The notes beneath the pieces were generated by a model. The model was not told the origin of the DNA. It saw only the letters and a program-made list of their open reading frames with translations, and did no database searches. 64,000 nt of DNA, from the NCBI GenBank assembly GCA_964036195.1, contig OZ038453.1, forward strand, positions 9,749,469 to 9,813,468. Reading direction: 5' to 3'. The translations under genes were made by a program, and so were the position numbers. Position 1 is the first letter of the stretch. Each line of letters opens with the position of its first letter. The stretch comes from Sphaerolaimus hirsutus (Eukaryota > Nematoda > Chromadorea > Monhysterida > Sphaerolaimidae). This document shows positions 52,097 to 63,803 of the stretch, one piece after another.

Positions 52097-52128
52097 GTGA
52101 GTGTGTGAAGTTTGGGTGCGAGCAGGGC

Positions 52129-52345
52129 ACACACAAACTAGTTGACATGAAAATTAGCGTCAACTGAATTCGACAAAATTTTGGTTAATTGTGTGATTTC
52201 AATTTTCCTGTATAATAGAGCATAGGTAGTTAATTTATTTTTTTTATATTGCGACACTTAATTTTTTTATTGTTTTTGCTTAAAATTTTTTTTTCCAGTT
52301 TATGTTCAGTTGACACGGATTTGCGATGTCAACTAGTGTGTCTAT
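52129..52345. repeat. CTAGTTGACA MITE relative
   Basis: Ends acacacaaactagttgacat and gatgtcaactagtgtgtc, with an inner pair tagcgtcaactgaatt / cagttgacacggattt. Shares the terminal CACTAGTTGACA word with the hairpin family at 19203 but has a different AT-rich interior. Confidence 0.6.
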
Positions 52346-52403
52346 AGTGGCTCTATAGTACGGGATCTTTTCACGTCTTGCAGATAGGCACGCTGGGACA
52401 TTT

Positions 52404-52440
52404 GAGGCATCTAGTTCCGAATGTCGGTAAAGACCAAGAT
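52404..52440. repeat. Single end of the GAGGCATCTAGTTCCG element
   Basis: The words gaggcatctagttccgaatg and tcggtaaagaccaagatgg match the ends of the complete element at 58648-59553. Only one end is present. Confidence 0.6.
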
Positions 52441-52459
52441 GGAAAATATTAGTTAAGCG

Positions 52460-52857
52460 GGAATTAGAGCTCAGCGTCGATTCGACGTGAAATGATGACG
52501 TGAAATGACGTCGTGAAATTTATAACACGAGTGTGGATCATGCTACGGGTCTACAATTTTCTAAGGATAATATATGAATCAATACCTTAATCGTGTCCAA
52601 TACTGAGTGTTATCAGCCACAACTAGAGCGAATTGAAAAATTCAATTTTTATCATTTCACGTCATCATCATTTCACGTCACAGTGTCAGGGAACAACTTA
52701 ACATTTCACGTCAGACTTTTGCAAGCAATAGTCTGACGTGAAATGTCAAGTTGTTCCCTGACACTGTGACGTGAAATGATGATGAAGTGAATGATAAAAA
52801 TTGAATTTTTCAATCGCTCTAATTGTGGCTGATAACACTCAGTATTGGACACGATTA
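52460..52857. repeat. Foldback arm cut by the assembly gap
   Basis: Inverted halves meet near 52725 (tcagacttttgcaagcaatagtctga). Words atttcacgtcatcatcattt, attgaatttttcaat and tgtccaatactgagtgttat appear on both sides in inverted order until the sequence turns to N at 52858. It is a diverged relative of the 28480-28959 foldback (compare ggtctacaattttct and aataccttaatcgtgtcc). Confidence 0.75.
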
Positions 52858-53057
52858 NNNNNNNNNNNNNNNNNNNNNNNNNNNNNNNNNNNNNNNNNNN
52901 NNNNNNNNNNNNNNNNNNNNNNNNNNNNNNNNNNNNNNNNNNNNNNNNNNNNNNNNNNNNNNNNNNNNNNNNNNNNNNNNNNNNNNNNNNNNNNNNNNNN
53001 NNNNNNNNNNNNNNNNNNNNNNNNNNNNNNNNNNNNNNNNNNNNNNNNNNNNNNNNN
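52858..53057. other. Assembly gap of 200 N
   Basis: Exactly 200 ambiguous bases, probably a fixed-size placeholder. It falls inside the second arm of a foldback and at the left border of duplication copy B, both of which are hard to assemble. Any frame drawn through it is meaningless. Confidence 0.98.
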
Positions 53058-53750
53058 AACCTATTAAAATTATCTCCCGACATTGTCAACTGCAAAAACA
53101 GTTTTTGATGTTACAGCAGTTGAAATATCGTTTTTCATCATAACATTTACACTTTTGATCATAACAGATTCAAGCAAAAATTTTTCCCCTAACTCAGGTA
53201 AAGAGACTAATTTTGACATGAAATCATTACCATTGGACAAAAAATTCAGAGTAGACAAATAGGCAAATATCTACAACTTTGTACTGTCATTCCTTTGTTC
53301 TGTTTTAATGACGAAAAATAAGGTTTATTAAGGCATACATGCTTAGATATTTTTTTCATTTTAATTCTGTACAGTTACAACAGTTTTATAATACATCAAA
53401 ATACAGATTGTTTTTCATATGTGTAATGTTTTTGCAACTCTTACATTCACTTATAATACTTACATATTTTCTTTCAACTTTTCAGTGTTGAATGTTCTCT
53501 TGCCCTATTCACCCAATTTCTCCATGCTTCACCGCAACCCGCGGAATTAATGAAATAAAAGCGAATGAAATGCGGTGCTCAGTTGTTGACATCACTTACC
53601 ATTTGTCCTCAATAAATAACATATTGTGAAATACCCGTAGAAATTTCGTGTATAGGTTTTTATACCCACAATAGCCTAACTACTAAACCCTAACCAATCA
53701 AAATGAGCTCCAAACAACCAAAAACCTCTAACCTAAAATAACCCCCACAG

Positions 53751-54169
53751 GCCATTCGTTCCCTCGCCCATGGAGGAGTCGGTGTTGTCGAGGCCCGTGG
53801 CGCACACGGCGCAGGTGCACAGCGTGGACGAGATCAGCCGGCCGCAGCAGCCGCGCATGGCCATACTCCAGGTGCCAGTCCCGGACCCTGTGAAATGCAC
53901 TGTAAAATGTGAAATGTCATACAAAATGTCAAAAGTCATGGAAAGTGTCCTGGGACATGTCCAATGTGATGCAAAGTGTCAAAAGTCATGTAAAATGCCC
54001 TGCAAAATGGCAACTGCAGGACATTTTACATGACTTTTAACACTTTGCATGTGATTTGACATTTTACAGGGCATTTTACAGGGTTTGGGACTGCCCCCAG
54101 GATGACGCCGTCAAACACACCAAGCCGCTGTATTATAGGCCTGGCTTTGATAATGTGCCAGCGTATTGA
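53751..54169 (+). CDS. Terminal coding exon, VPAY family, split; duplicate of 35113
   Basis: Coding parts 53751-53871 and 54101-54169 (TGA) encode the same protein as 35113-35594. The intervening element (53872-54100) is about 63 bp shorter because part of its hairpin is lost, yet its GT and CAG borders are unchanged. Coding sequence is conserved while the surrounding repeats differ, which suggests both copies are under constraint or the duplication is recent. Confidence 0.65.
53872..54097 (+). mobile_element. Introner-like CWG element, duplicate of 35234
   Basis: Same ends (GTGCCAGTCCCGGACCCTG and GGGTTTGGGACTGCCCC) and the same CAG target copies (53869-53871 and 54098-54100) as the copy at 35234, with an internal deletion in the hairpin. 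It was inherited through the segmental duplication rather than inserted independently. Confidence 0.85.
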
Positions 54170-55202
54170 ATCGGGATTTGGGTTGGGGATTTGGATGGGA
54201 TGGGTTTAGAGGGGATTTTTATTTTCTTTGTTTGGCAGTGGTATTTATGTTTCGTTCATTTCTGTTTGCATGGTGCTTTTTTGTGAATTATACCTAATGA
54301 TATTCGCATGTGTTTCATTTTTACCATTTTTTATTGGAATTTTTTATTAGTTAGCGTTTTTAATATACCTTATTTTTCCCGGAATGTATCAAAATATCGT
54401 GTTTCTACGTACATAATATGGTCAACCTTGGTATAAATTTGTCTATCTTTTCTGTGTGTGTATGCAAATAAAAATGTTTAAATTCCCCTTCGCGAGATGT
54501 TTGAACATATCAGGTCTTCGCGGTGCCACATTCCAACAAAATGTGTCGATAATAGATCACAGAAAGCAAATAATGTATCCAAATGGATGGATTTGATGCC
54601 ACCGGCACTCAACATCAATCAATCAAAATAGAAGTTATCAATACATAAAGATAAACTGGTGCGATCTCTAGAGACATGTAGTGGGCCATACTGCATGCAG
54701 TGTACCTCCATCAGATACATATATAGCGTTGGAAAAATATTTACTGGATTTTGTCAAAATAATTTATGAGAAAGGATGTGTATTATGTTTTCCAGGATAC
54801 CTTTCAACAGTATTCTACATTGTTTAAAAGTGAGGGTCTTTATATTCAGCTTGTTTTTCATAACACTGATGCTGGAAGCAAAAAAATGCACTGCCTTGTG
54901 CACAGATCGCTATGTTTGCATATGTATACCACATTTCTTCTATTTAATTGTACAGTAATGAAATAAATAATGAATGTACCTACCGTATTTTCTCGAAATA
55001 CCCCCAGGGGGTTTATTTTTTCAGAGTGGAAATTTTGAGGGGGGGTTATTTCGAGGAGGGGGGTTGATTATTTCGTCAGAATTTTTCACGAAATTCATAG
55101 TAAAGTGTACGCTTATATACACCGAAAACAGGTAATCAACGTGTCCAAGTGCATTTGGACATATCAACGTTAGAAACTAGGGACGTGACCGCCGAGTATA
55201 CC

Positions 55203-55590
55203 TACCGTATTTCCTCGAAATACCCCCCCCTCGAAATACTCCCCCCCCCCAGATTGAGTGTAAAGAGAACGTACATGACAAATACTGCAGTTTGTGTTCT
55301 GCGTAGTGCAGAACACACGTTAAAACAATGTCCGAATCACGTTAGAACAGTGTTTATACCATCTACATACTAATATTAGTCTACATAACCTTATAAATGG
55401 CGGTTTTTGTTGTATTTTTCGACGTTTGCGTACGTTTCAGACAACAATTTCGTACTGGGATTTAAAAAAAGGTTCTTGTGAAATAATAACCCCCCCCCTC
55501 GAAATACCCCCCCTCGTTTGACCCCCCCCCCCCTCTCGGGACCACTATGAAACAATCACCCCCCGGGGGGTATTTCGAGGAAATACGGTA
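55203..55590. mobile_element. CCTCGAAATACCCCC family element, specific to copy B
   Basis: The ends are taccgtatttcctcgaaata and tatttcgaggaaatacggta. The core with gaacgtacatgacaaatact matches 38493-38962. Copy A lacks it at this position (near 36640), so it inserted after the duplication, or was lost from A. Confidence 0.75.
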
Positions 55591-55602
55591 TATCAATATA
55601 AA

Positions 55603-57016
55603 CACCTTCCCGGTCACGTCCGGCACCCTATTGTTGATGACACTTGTGACATCCTATCTCCAGTTCTATGGTGCGCCAGAAGCTGAAACTTGGGGGAAAT
55701 ATTGACAGAACCCCCCTCTACTTCGCATGAATTTGGGGGGTCGCGGCGACCCCTTTAGAGGGTGGGTCGCCATAAGTACAAAAATTTTATTGGCTTTTCT
55801 GGTGTCCCTCACAGGTCCGGCACACACTGATTTTTTAGCTGTGGGAGGCCTATAAATCTAAAATTTTGGGGATGTGTTACCAACACCCCTCCCCTACTAT
55901 ACACTATTCAAAAATGTGAGATTAATGTGAAAATTTCTAAAATATTCTTTTATTCTCTAAAAAAACATGACCACCCAATAGATGGATGACAAATAATTCA
56001 CTTTTGGAACTTTTTTATTAGACACTTGAAAAGCTGGTTTACGATACTTTAAAGTGAAGGGGTTGATGATTAAAGTTATGTAAAGAACCACACCTCTAAA
56101 ACGCCTGCATTGCAAAATTTACTTGGGGGGAATTTCAAAGTGTAAATTTTGTAAATTTTTGTTCCTGAAATGATGTCATTATGGTGTCATAAAATTCCCC
56201 CCAAGTAAATTTTGCAATGCAGGCATTTTAGAGGTATGGTTCTTTACATAACTTTAATCATCAAACCCTTCCCTTTAAACTATCGTAAACCAGCTCTTCA
56301 AGTGTCTAATAAAAAAGTTCCAAAAAGTGAATTATTTGTCATCCATCTATTGGGTGGTCATGTTTTTTAATGTCATGTCAATGGGACAGTCGATTTTTTC
56401 GATGAAACGAAATCGCTCGAAAAGAGACCCTGTGAAGCGAGCGATTTTTCAACTTTTAAAATAAAATTAGTTTTGGGTATGCATGGTACATTTTGCAATT
56501 TGGATACGTGTATCAAATTGCATCTTTAATCACTTTATTTCACATTAATCGCGCATTTTCTACACTACTGTGTTCATTTTTGAACCAGAAATCAGTGACG
56601 GACCCGATGGGACAGTTTATTTTTTCAATGAAATGAAATTGAACCGCAGCAACCGGGAATTTAGTGAGTCGCCGGGGGCCGCCCTGAGGGGGTATAGTAG
56701 GGGAGGGTGTTAACTATACTCCCCCCAAATTGCAGCTCTTTATCACCCCCACAGCTGGAGGTACGGCATCCGAAGTGTCGCAAAATAAAGTGGGTGCCGG
56801 ACCTGTGCGGGACACTCAAAAAGCCAAAAAAAAGACTTTGCGTATACGGCGACCCACCCTGTAGCGGGTCGCCGTGGCCTCCCCCAGTGATGCAGCGTAA
56901 AGGGGGGTTGCAAGTATATACCCCCCCATTTTCAGCTTTATACTCCGCCCGCAGCTAGGGGTTAGGGCACCCGGAGTGAAATCAAAAATAGGGTGCCGGA
57001 CCTGACCGGGAAGGTG
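55603..57016. mobile_element. 1.4-kb inverted-repeat element with GGTCCGGCACCC ends
   Basis: The ends caccttcccggtcacgtccg / gcaccctatt and aatagggtgc / cggacctgaccgggaaggtg are inverted. Inside is a second, near-perfect inverted repeat with arms of about 180 bases (55962-56135 and 56190-56370, acatgaccacccaatagatg inward). Downstream are two related direct blocks containing tgtagcgggtcgcc- and ggggtgccggacct-type words. No transposase recognised. Absent from duplication copy A. Confidence 0.75.
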
Positions 57017-57662
57017 TTTACATGTCCGCGCCAGTGCCGTGGGTTTTCCTATCGCCATCGCTTCATAATTTGATGGCTGCGGTGCCTGCGCGTCCATTGC
57101 GTACTCATTCAGTCGATATTATCTATCTGCGTAAATCAATCGTTGTGTATCAATCAAGTTAGGAATTGACACTGCCGAATCTACGAATTTTCTCCACCGC
57201 ATGCATATACTTTCGCGGTGGCAATTGTGAAAGCGATTTGTGTACGATCTGCTCTATCGGAAAGAATGAATAAACAACTTTTGCATTTCTATAGCAAACT
57301 GGCCTGTGGCATTGTTTTGCATTCGACCGGAATTTTCACAATCCAAAATTTACGTTTACTCGCCCTCATTGTGGTCACGCACACTAAAAAGTACACCACC
57401 GAAATTTGGGAAACTCGTGGACTTTTTTGAACACATTTGAGTTGACCACAATGAATGATTTTTATCGCCGTCAACAGTAGTTCACAGACTGTCATTGTGG
57501 TGAACTCAAAATTGTGTTCAAAACAGATTTAGGAGTTCCCCAAATTTCGGTGGTGTACTAGGATCTATTTCCCACCCTCACTAAAATACACTTCCCAACC
57601 CGACACATTTTTCCAGCCAAAAACATCCAACCAAACAATCTCCCTCACTACAAAACCGCCAA

Positions 57663-60600
57663 ATGCATTCGCTATTCTACCGCACACTGGCTTTACTCTG
57701 CGCCGTTCGGGCGTCGGGCGGCTCCGAGCGCTCGTCGGGCGAGAACGACTGGTGCCAGTCCCAGACCCTGTAAAATGCCCTGTTAATTGTCAAATGTCAC
57801 GCAAAGTGTCAAAAGCCATGCATGACTTTTGACATTTCACAGGGCATTTGCCATTTTGCAGGGCATTGTACATTACTTTTGACACTTTGCTTGAGATTTT
57901 ACAGGGCATTTGACATTTTACAGGGCATTTTCCATGACTTTTGACACTTTGCGTGACATTTGACATTTTACAGGGCATTTTCCATGACTTGTGACACTTT
58001 GCGTGACATTTGACATTTCACAGGGCATTTTACAGGGTCTGGGACTGCCCCCTGGGCGCCAGAGAGCCGCGCGTTGAAGCAGCGCGTGTTGGACTTGGGT
58101 ATTGGCAACAAGTTGGAGCCGAAGAGTTTGGAGTTGGGTGGCAATTTGGATGGCAATGGCAATGGCAATGGCGTATCGGGGGAACAGTTTCAAACACTTT
58201 CACCACTACAGGTGGGCTGGCTTGGGTTAGCTTATAACAATAGTGACCAGAAATGACCAGTAAATGCGGATTTAACGTATTTGCTTGAATAACCGCCCTG
58301 GGACCAGTTCCGCAAATTGAGAAGTGAAATGTAAAATAGCAGGTGCGAAGTGAAATGGCAAAATCGAAGTGAATTGAGAAGTAAAATAGCAAAAGCGAAG
58401 AGGAATTACTTTTTATTTCTTTACTTCGCTTTTGCCAATTTACTTGCTATTTCACTTAACTTTTGCCATTTTACATCGCCTTTGCCATATTAATTCGCAA
58501 TTTGCTGAACTGGCACCTGGAGAATTATTTTTTCGTCGGACTTTTATGAGGGGGACTATTCAAGAGGGGGATTTTTCATGGGAGGGGAATGATTGTTTCG
58601 TCAAAATTTTCAAGCATATTTGTGTCAACTGATTTCATGGACTATTTGAGGCATCTAGTTCCGAATGTCGGTATCTCCATCATTTTAGGTTTTTCCAAAA
58701 TTGCATTTGAAAATTCAAAGTTGGCCAGAGCGGGCAACTTTAAAGTGACAAGTCTTGCCCAAGACTTTTTGAAAAGCTTATGAAATTGTCTACATTTTCC
58801 ATATTTTCGACCCTGCGGCCGACGTATATAGCTGGAGTTATGATGATTTGATTGACAGCAGGTCAGCAGATTCAGTGGAGATACCCTGTTTCGAGTGATT
58901 TTTTAATGAAAAATCACTCGAAACAGGGTATCTCCACTTAGTACATAAGATTTACTGGGCGGTGGTGGTGCACCCTCTTGGAGTCAATGGTGCCACTCCT
59001 TCAGAATGGCCCCACTTGAGAGTAAATTTTGAGTGGAGATACCCTGTTTCGGACAAAGATGTTTTGGAGATACCCTGTTTCGGACAAAGATGTTTTGGAG
59101 ATACCCTGTTTCGGACAAAGATTTTTTTTGGAGATACCCTGTTTCGGATGATTTTTTACAAAAACTGAATTGGAATTCTATACCGTAATTCGGATGATTT
59201 TTTCTGTTTTGTATGGGAATTTGGACTGATTGCTTCAAATCTATACCGTAATTCGGATGATTTTTTCCGTTGGTGGAGATACCCTGTTTCGAGTGAAATT
59301 TTTGGTGGCTCTTTTTGGAGATACCCTGTTTCGAGTGAATTTTTTCGAATTTGAGGGTGGAGATACCCTGTTTCGGATTATTTTTTTTGTTTTTTCTAAA
59401 AATCGGCATATATATTTATATCTCGGGAACGGTATAAGATATTGAGAAAATTCTTTTGCTATCATGAAGAAATAAGTGCACGTATCACAGATCCGCACTT
59501 AACTTATTTTTTTTCCACTTTGGTCTTTACCGACATTCGGAACTAGATGCCTCATTTATATTAACCACAAGATTTTGTTCAAATTATACACAACAAATTT
59601 ATCATATGGCTAAAGGGGGAATTATTTAACAGGGAATTTTTTTTATCTACAGGGGGAATTATTCAAGAGGGGGAATTTTTCAAGTGGCAATAATTCGAGC
59701 AAATTCGAGCAAATTTTGGATAATGTTTCGTATCTATTGCATCCGCGTCTGCTCTGCATTTTTCATTAATTTCAACTTTTAAGTGTACCCAACCGACTGA
59801 CAGTCTCTCCATATTGATCTTTTTTACAAGAAAAGTTCGATGCCACTATACACAATACTTGATAACCCGTCAACTAAACTACTAGTAAACCTTAAAATCG
59901 CTTTCAAACATCTTCAGTATAATGGGAACATCTTGAATATTTATCTATGACTAGTGATGTAAAGGCACCGGGGCACCGGTGCCCCGGTGCTAGGCACCGA
60001 AGGGCACCAGCACCGGTGCTGGTGCGGTGCCATTGCAATCTTCAGAGGTGCCATGCCGGTGCCGGTGCCATTTTTTTCAGAATAGCACCGGTGCCGGTGC
60101 GGTGCGGTGCCATTTTTTTGCCGGTGCCAAAGGTGCTAGCACCAGGGCCAAAGTAAAAGGCACCGGGAAAGGCACCGGCCAAGGCTTCATGTGCTGTGCA
60201 ATTTTGTCCATAGTATGTGCTTACCGTAAATCCTCGAATAAGTCCCCGGGGGAGTTATTTTTTCCTCAGAATTTTTTGAGGGGGGACTAATTCGAGGGGG
60301 GGAGTTATTCTAGGGGGAGTTATTTTTTCATCGGAATTTTGAGTAAAAAGCATGATCAATATATCATCCTATGGGGTTAAGTTAGTTGCATAAAGGTCTA
60401 AGCCAGTATAGAAATCCCATAATTCATGGAATGAAATCAATGTTAGTGTGCATAAAATGCAAAATAATGCATACTTTTAATGAACGTATACACTAATACG
60501 TTTTTTTATACGTGGACTTCTTTCCCACCCATAAAATAGGGGGGAGTTATTCGAGGGGGGGAGTTATTTTTTCCTCAGCCTGCTTAGAGGGGGGAGTTAT

Positions 60601-63336
60601 TCGAGGGGGGAGTTTTTCGAGGGGGGACTTATTCGAGGATTGACGGTATTCATATTTCAAAAAACAGCGATATATTTACCCAACCGTTTTTGCCTATTTT
60701 GTAACCCTCCCATCAAATAAATATACCGTATTACCTCGAATTATCCCCCCCTTGAATTAACCCCCCCTCGAAATACCCCCCCCCCCTAAATTTCGGCTGA
60801 GGAAAAAATAAACCCCCCCTCGAAATACCCCCCCTAAAATTGAGTGTAACGTGAATGTACATGACGAATACCGCAGTTTGTGACCTGTACTATGCAGAAC
60901 ACACGTTAACACTGATGATTAAGTGACGTTAGGGAAGGGTTTTTGTGTATCTACAGTAATATATGCCTATAAACACATATAAATCTATGTGATTGTGCGA
61001 TTTTTCTACGTCTGCGTATGGGGAATTTCCAAAAACTTCTGGCGAAATAATAGACCCCCCCCCCCCCTCGAATACCCCCCCCTCGAATTATCCCCCCCTC
61101 AAATTTTGCTGGCGAAATAATAAACCCCCTGGGGGTATTTCGAGGTAATACGGTACCTAGGTACTGTGAAATCCATTATACCCGATACGTGATCTGATGA
61201 GCAAATCTAAAATGTTGTTGTATTTTAAATCATTTTTATACTTTATATTTATCTTACGTTTTTGTTCAAAATTGGTTGTCAGTTTATGACAGAGATAGTT
61301 CCATTCTCTGTACAGCAACGACTCCGATCAGTAGACAATAGTGGCTATGGACATTGTAGTGAATTAAATATTTTATCTTTCATTTGTAATCATTGTAATT
61401 GCTTCATAAAAGTGATTGCCACATCATTCTGATCATTTTAAGTGCTCAACCATCAAAATCGGTTGAAAATTCATGGAAATATGCACTTCCAAAGGTGAGA
61501 CCACTGAGAAACTGCCCGATATTTACTTCAGAAATTCCAGCCCGGTGCGGTGCCTTTCGGTGCTAGCACCGGCAACCCGCCGGTGCCCTTCGGTGCCGGT
61601 GCCATTTTTTCCAAAAGGCACCGGTGCCGGTGCGGTGCGGTGCCATTTTCTGGCCGGTGCCCCAGGGTGCCAGGTGCCCTTTTCATGCGTTGGCAAAGGT
61701 GCCGGTGCGGTGCGGTGCCATTTTTCCCGGTGCCTTTAACATCACTATCTATGACTAGTAGTGATCGACAAAAAGCCATCTTCTCCCGTCAACTAAAAAC
61801 CCATTCAATTGACCACCAGTTTCAGTTGACCGTCGGTCAACTAAGTATCCGCACTAGGGTGTAAAAATATTTTTACGGAAAACGGAAAGTTTAAAAAATG
61901 TCAGCTGCCGGAAAACGGAAATGGCAAAAAAATTTATTGGCCGGAAAACGGAAAGGGTAAAAATTTTCATCTACCGGAAAACGGAAAACGGAGAGCGTAA
62001 AAATTTTCCAGCTGCAGGAAAACGGAGACGGAAAGCGTAAAGATTTTCCTCCGGAAAGCGGGAACGGAAAACGGAACGTTGACACCCTAATCCACACCCC
62101 AACCACACTACCCCCACCTCCCAGTTACCCGACGACGAGCCAGTAATGCTGTGCGTTTGCACGGACTTCTTCTGCTACGCGTCGTCCATGCCGCGCGAGG
62201 AGCTGAACCAGCGACGCAAGAGGGACGCGTCCAAGTTCAGCGGCACTTGTCCAGTGCCCTGGGCTGATGGGGAGGGTGGAATGGTGGCTGGTGGGTGTTT
62301 ATACTATTGGTGGTTCGCACACTAGCTGACACTTGTGTGTCAACTGGTCTGTGTCAACTCAGATTTCGGCTTCACGTGTCGCACAGCGATCTCCAAATGC
62401 GCATGCGACACGGTTGAAACATAAATATTACGGAAAACGCATTGGAAGATCGCTCTGCGACACGTGAAGCCGACATCTGAGTTGACACAGACCAGTTGAC
62501 GCACATGCGTCAACTAGAGTGCGGGCCGCGATTATTGCGTGTCTAGGTGTCACTCCCAGACCCCTGTAAAGTGTCAAATGTCAAGCATAGTGTCAAAAGA
62601 CATGTAAAATGTCAGGAAAAGTCCAGTATAGAATAGAAGAAAATTTGACAAGATTTTACAGGGGCTTTTTCGGAGACTGGGAGTGACCCAAAAAGATGTA
62701 CGTTCAAATATTTTTATAAATACAGGCCTGCATAAGTAACCCAAGTCATCCTTAATCGCCCCAATGAAAGAGTACATGTTTACCTAAGCCACGCACCCAC
62801 TCCTTACACCATTTTGTAAATGGCCGGAGTCAACCCTTCGCAGCCAGGGGTAAATGTGTTAAAGACCCTGTAAAATGTCTGTAAAATGACCCTGTGTATC
62901 CAAATCTTATTTTATCGTATCCAAATCTTATGTTTTTGTATCCAAGTATTATGTCAATAAGTAAGATTTGGATACACATGACACTTTACAGGGTTTTTAC
63001 ATGAGATTTGACACTTTACAGGGTGTTTTACATGAGATTTGACACTTTACAGGGTGTTTTACATGACACACGACATTTTACAGGGTCTTTTACCTGACTT
63101 ACAGGGTCTTTTACAAGGTCTGGGAGACGATAACTCCCCTTGACAGTAACCCATCAAACATAGGTGACCCAATTGAACGCCGAGCAGCCGATGATGCCCA
63201 AATCGACAGCACAAGCAGCGTAAATCGGCACGCAGCCGTCGAAAACGCGTGGGGTGATGCCGTTTATGGCATCGTGCCAAATTTGCCGCGGCTGAGAATG
63301 TGCCCCAGAGGAACGCAGTGCACTTTGAGGTTGTGA
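57663..63336 (+). CDS. Secreted cysteine-containing protein, copy B, four exons
   Basis: Exons 57663-57751, 58067-58211, 62125-62294, 63147-63336; 594 nt, 197 residues, in phase throughout. Identical architecture to copy A: signal peptide, spacer, NG-dipeptide run four residues shorter, CVCTDFFCYASS, QRRKRD, SGTCPVPW, RMCPRGTQCTLRL. Intron 2 has grown to 3.9 kb through post-duplication insertions while the frame stayed open, suggesting the gene is still used. Copy B carries an N where A has an S at the start of exon 4. Function unknown. Confidence 0.75.
57752..58050 (+). mobile_element. CWG element, intron 1 of the secreted-protein gene, copy B
   Basis: Starts GTGCCAGTCCCAGACCCTG and ends GGGTCTGGGACTGCCCC, with CTG at 57749-57751 and 58051-58053. 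It is longer than copy A because the internal unit tttgacattttacagggcat is repeated, about 50-70 bp per unit. The predicted acceptor is the same shifted AG as in copy A. Confidence 0.75.
58301..58516. mobile_element. CWG element, GCAAATTGAGAAG subtype, specific to copy B
   Basis: The ends are GGACCAGTTCCGCAAATTGA and the complement ending TGAACTGGCAC, with CTG on both sides (58298-58300 and 58517-58519). It is inserted into a CCTCGAA-family element (ttgcttgaataaccgcc continues at ggagaattattttttcg after it). Copy A has that element uninterrupted near 38030-38060, giving an empty site. Confidence 0.82.
58648..59553. mobile_element. Inverted-repeat element with GGAGATACCCTGTTTCGGA minisatellite
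   Basis: The ends are gaggcatctagttccgaatg and cattcggaactagatgcctc, with ATTT on both sides (58644-58647 and 59554-59557). From about 58880 to 59385 the unit ggagataccctgtttcgga recurs about nine times with variable spacing, plus one palindromic pair (58888-58940). Isoleucine/proline-poor frames over it are artefacts. No transposase. One stray end is at 52404. Confidence 0.75.
59952..61747. mobile_element. hAT-like GGTGCC-array element carrying two CCTCGAA elements
   Basis: The ends are TAGTGATGTAAAGGCACCG and GGTGCCTTTAACATCACTA. The exact octamer TCTATGAC flanks it (59944-59951 and 61748-61755). The GGTGCC arrays occupy 59970-60180 and 61540-61740; between them lie CCTCGAA-family elements at 60222-60648 and 60724-61155 and about 380 bp of unique sequence. 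Absent from copy A. Confidence 0.88.
61855..62089. mobile_element. hAT-like CGGAAAA element, specific to copy B
   Basis: The ends are TAGGGTGTAAAAATA and CGTTGACACCCTA. The flanks ATCCGCAC (61847-61854) and ATCCACAC (62090-62097) match at seven of eight. The interior is a cggaaaacggaaag array only. Copy A has no insertion here (near 39085), which provides an empty site. Confidence 0.85.
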
Positions 63337-63803
63337 TCGCGTGTTTAAATATTTTTCGTGATTTGAGCGAGTTCAAAGTGTATTTCTGCCGGTATTTTTT
63401 CACTTCATTTTAAGTGACATCATTTGATAGTTGATGTAAATACGTAGGTACTGTTTATTTAACAGATATAATTTAAGTGATTGTAAATTTTTGGTCTTTC
63501 TGGCAACTCATGTGGTAGTAAATATGAGTAGGTATGTTTGGTATGTAAATGTCATAACGATTTATCACACTCAGGTATCAAGAACAATCAATATGGTAAA
63601 TGTTGTCAATCAATAGTGTAGCATCTGATTGAACTTCTAAACAATACTACAAAATTTTTGTATACTGTACCTAGTATACTGGCTTCAATCGACTGCTATA
63701 CTAGCTAGTGTTAAAGAATTAGTTCATAAAATGAAACCAAGGTACAATAATGCAAAGCAAATTCTGCATAGCAGAGACAATTTGGTAGGCAAAAACGTTA
63801 CAT

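Noticed and set aside
52706-53143. Frames running through the stretch of N
   Set aside because: They cross a 200-base assembly gap and have no meaning.
59031-59385. CRISPR array (regular GGAGATACCCTGTTTCGGA repeats)
   Set aside because: Spacing is irregular, the intervening sequences are related and AT-rich, it lies within transposon-like ends, and the genome is eukaryotic.
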